Positions 63,965 through 64,000 of a DNA stretch of 64,000 bases are shown in pieces. The position numbers were made by a program, and so were the translations under genes. Under the pieces are notes generated by a model, which was given only the letters and a program-made list of their open reading frames with translations, was not told the origin of the DNA and made no database searches. This DNA is from Haladaptatus pallidirubidus. GTDB taxonomy: Archaea; Halobacteriota; Halobacteria; Halobacteriales; Haladaptataceae. The stretch is taken from positions 124,001-188,000 of the forward strand of contig NZ_CP085302.1 in NCBI RefSeq assembly GCF_020700235.1, written 5' to 3'. Position 1 is the stretch's first letter, and every line of letters begins with the position of its first letter.

Positions 63965-64000
63965 GAATAACACAGAACGTTCCCGGACAAAGGTTCCACT

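Noticed and set aside
1-64000. tRNA or rRNA genes
   Set aside because: No cloverleaf or rRNA-like stretch was recognised by eye; a tRNA scan would be needed to exclude them fully.

Overview
The window comes from a halophilic archaeon (class Halobacteria). The evidence is the acidic proteins, two Orc1/Cdc6 initiators, family-B DNA polymerase remnants, bacterio-opsin-activator (Bat-type) HTH proteins, HalOD1 and DUF7344 signalling domains, TATA boxes about 27 bp ahead of leaderless starts, and truncated TnpB-type transposases. Two orc1/cdc6 genes around a repeat-rich AT-rich gap (49.2-52.7 kb), a ParA-type partition operon (56.1-57.5 kb) and many gene remnants point to a megaplasmid or secondary replicon. 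No rRNA, tRNA or CRISPR array was seen.

Layout. 0-1.24 kb: decayed SprT/SWIM zinc-protein fragments. 1.26-5.7 kb: an IclR regulator divergent from a YkvI-like permease, an EutA-like (maleate isomerase/Asp-Glu racemase fold) protein and an M24 hydrolase resembling ectoine hydrolase. 5.9-12 kb: arylsulfotransferase-like protein, O-acetylhomoserine sulfhydrylase flanked by two polB fragments, and a PhoD-type phosphatase. 12-17 kb: zinc-finger/wHTH gene, truncated TnpB, and a quinol-type NO reductase with a ~280-residue N-terminal extension. 17-19.3 kb: pseudogenes and a membrane-anchored wHTH protein. 19.7-25.1 kb: a four-gene minus-strand operon (GH15, SPW/VKOR membrane protein, two SDR-type proteins), then a copper-binding four-helix protein.

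26-28.7 kb: two convergent genes beside a 1.1 kb non-coding array of two repeated words. 28.7-39.3 kb: a signalling island with four stand-alone HalOD1 proteins, two DUF7344 proteins, a short Bat-type regulator and an ~1,120-residue PAS/GAF/HTH sensor, with a zinc alcohol dehydrogenase among them. 39.4-47.8 kb: polB remnants, a probable TumE-like toxin-antitoxin operon, a lipid kinase, a HEPN/MNT pair with a visible operator, and an FAD monooxygenase. 48-57.5 kb: the replication and partition core. 57.9-60.1 kb: small regulators and recombination-junction fragments. 60.3-64 kb: a GC-rich copper module (CopA, Lrp/TRASH regulator, HMA chaperone).

The most notable non-coding signals are (i) arrays of GAATAG-type hexamers spaced exactly 9 bp before, inside and after the parA operon, one of them written into parA codons; (ii) the 27.5-28.65 kb array of GGCACCCC and GGACNGTCC words; (iii) at least 14 origin-box repeats around the two orc1/cdc6 genes; and (iv) dispersed palindromes and ~200-nt elements shared by several loci.
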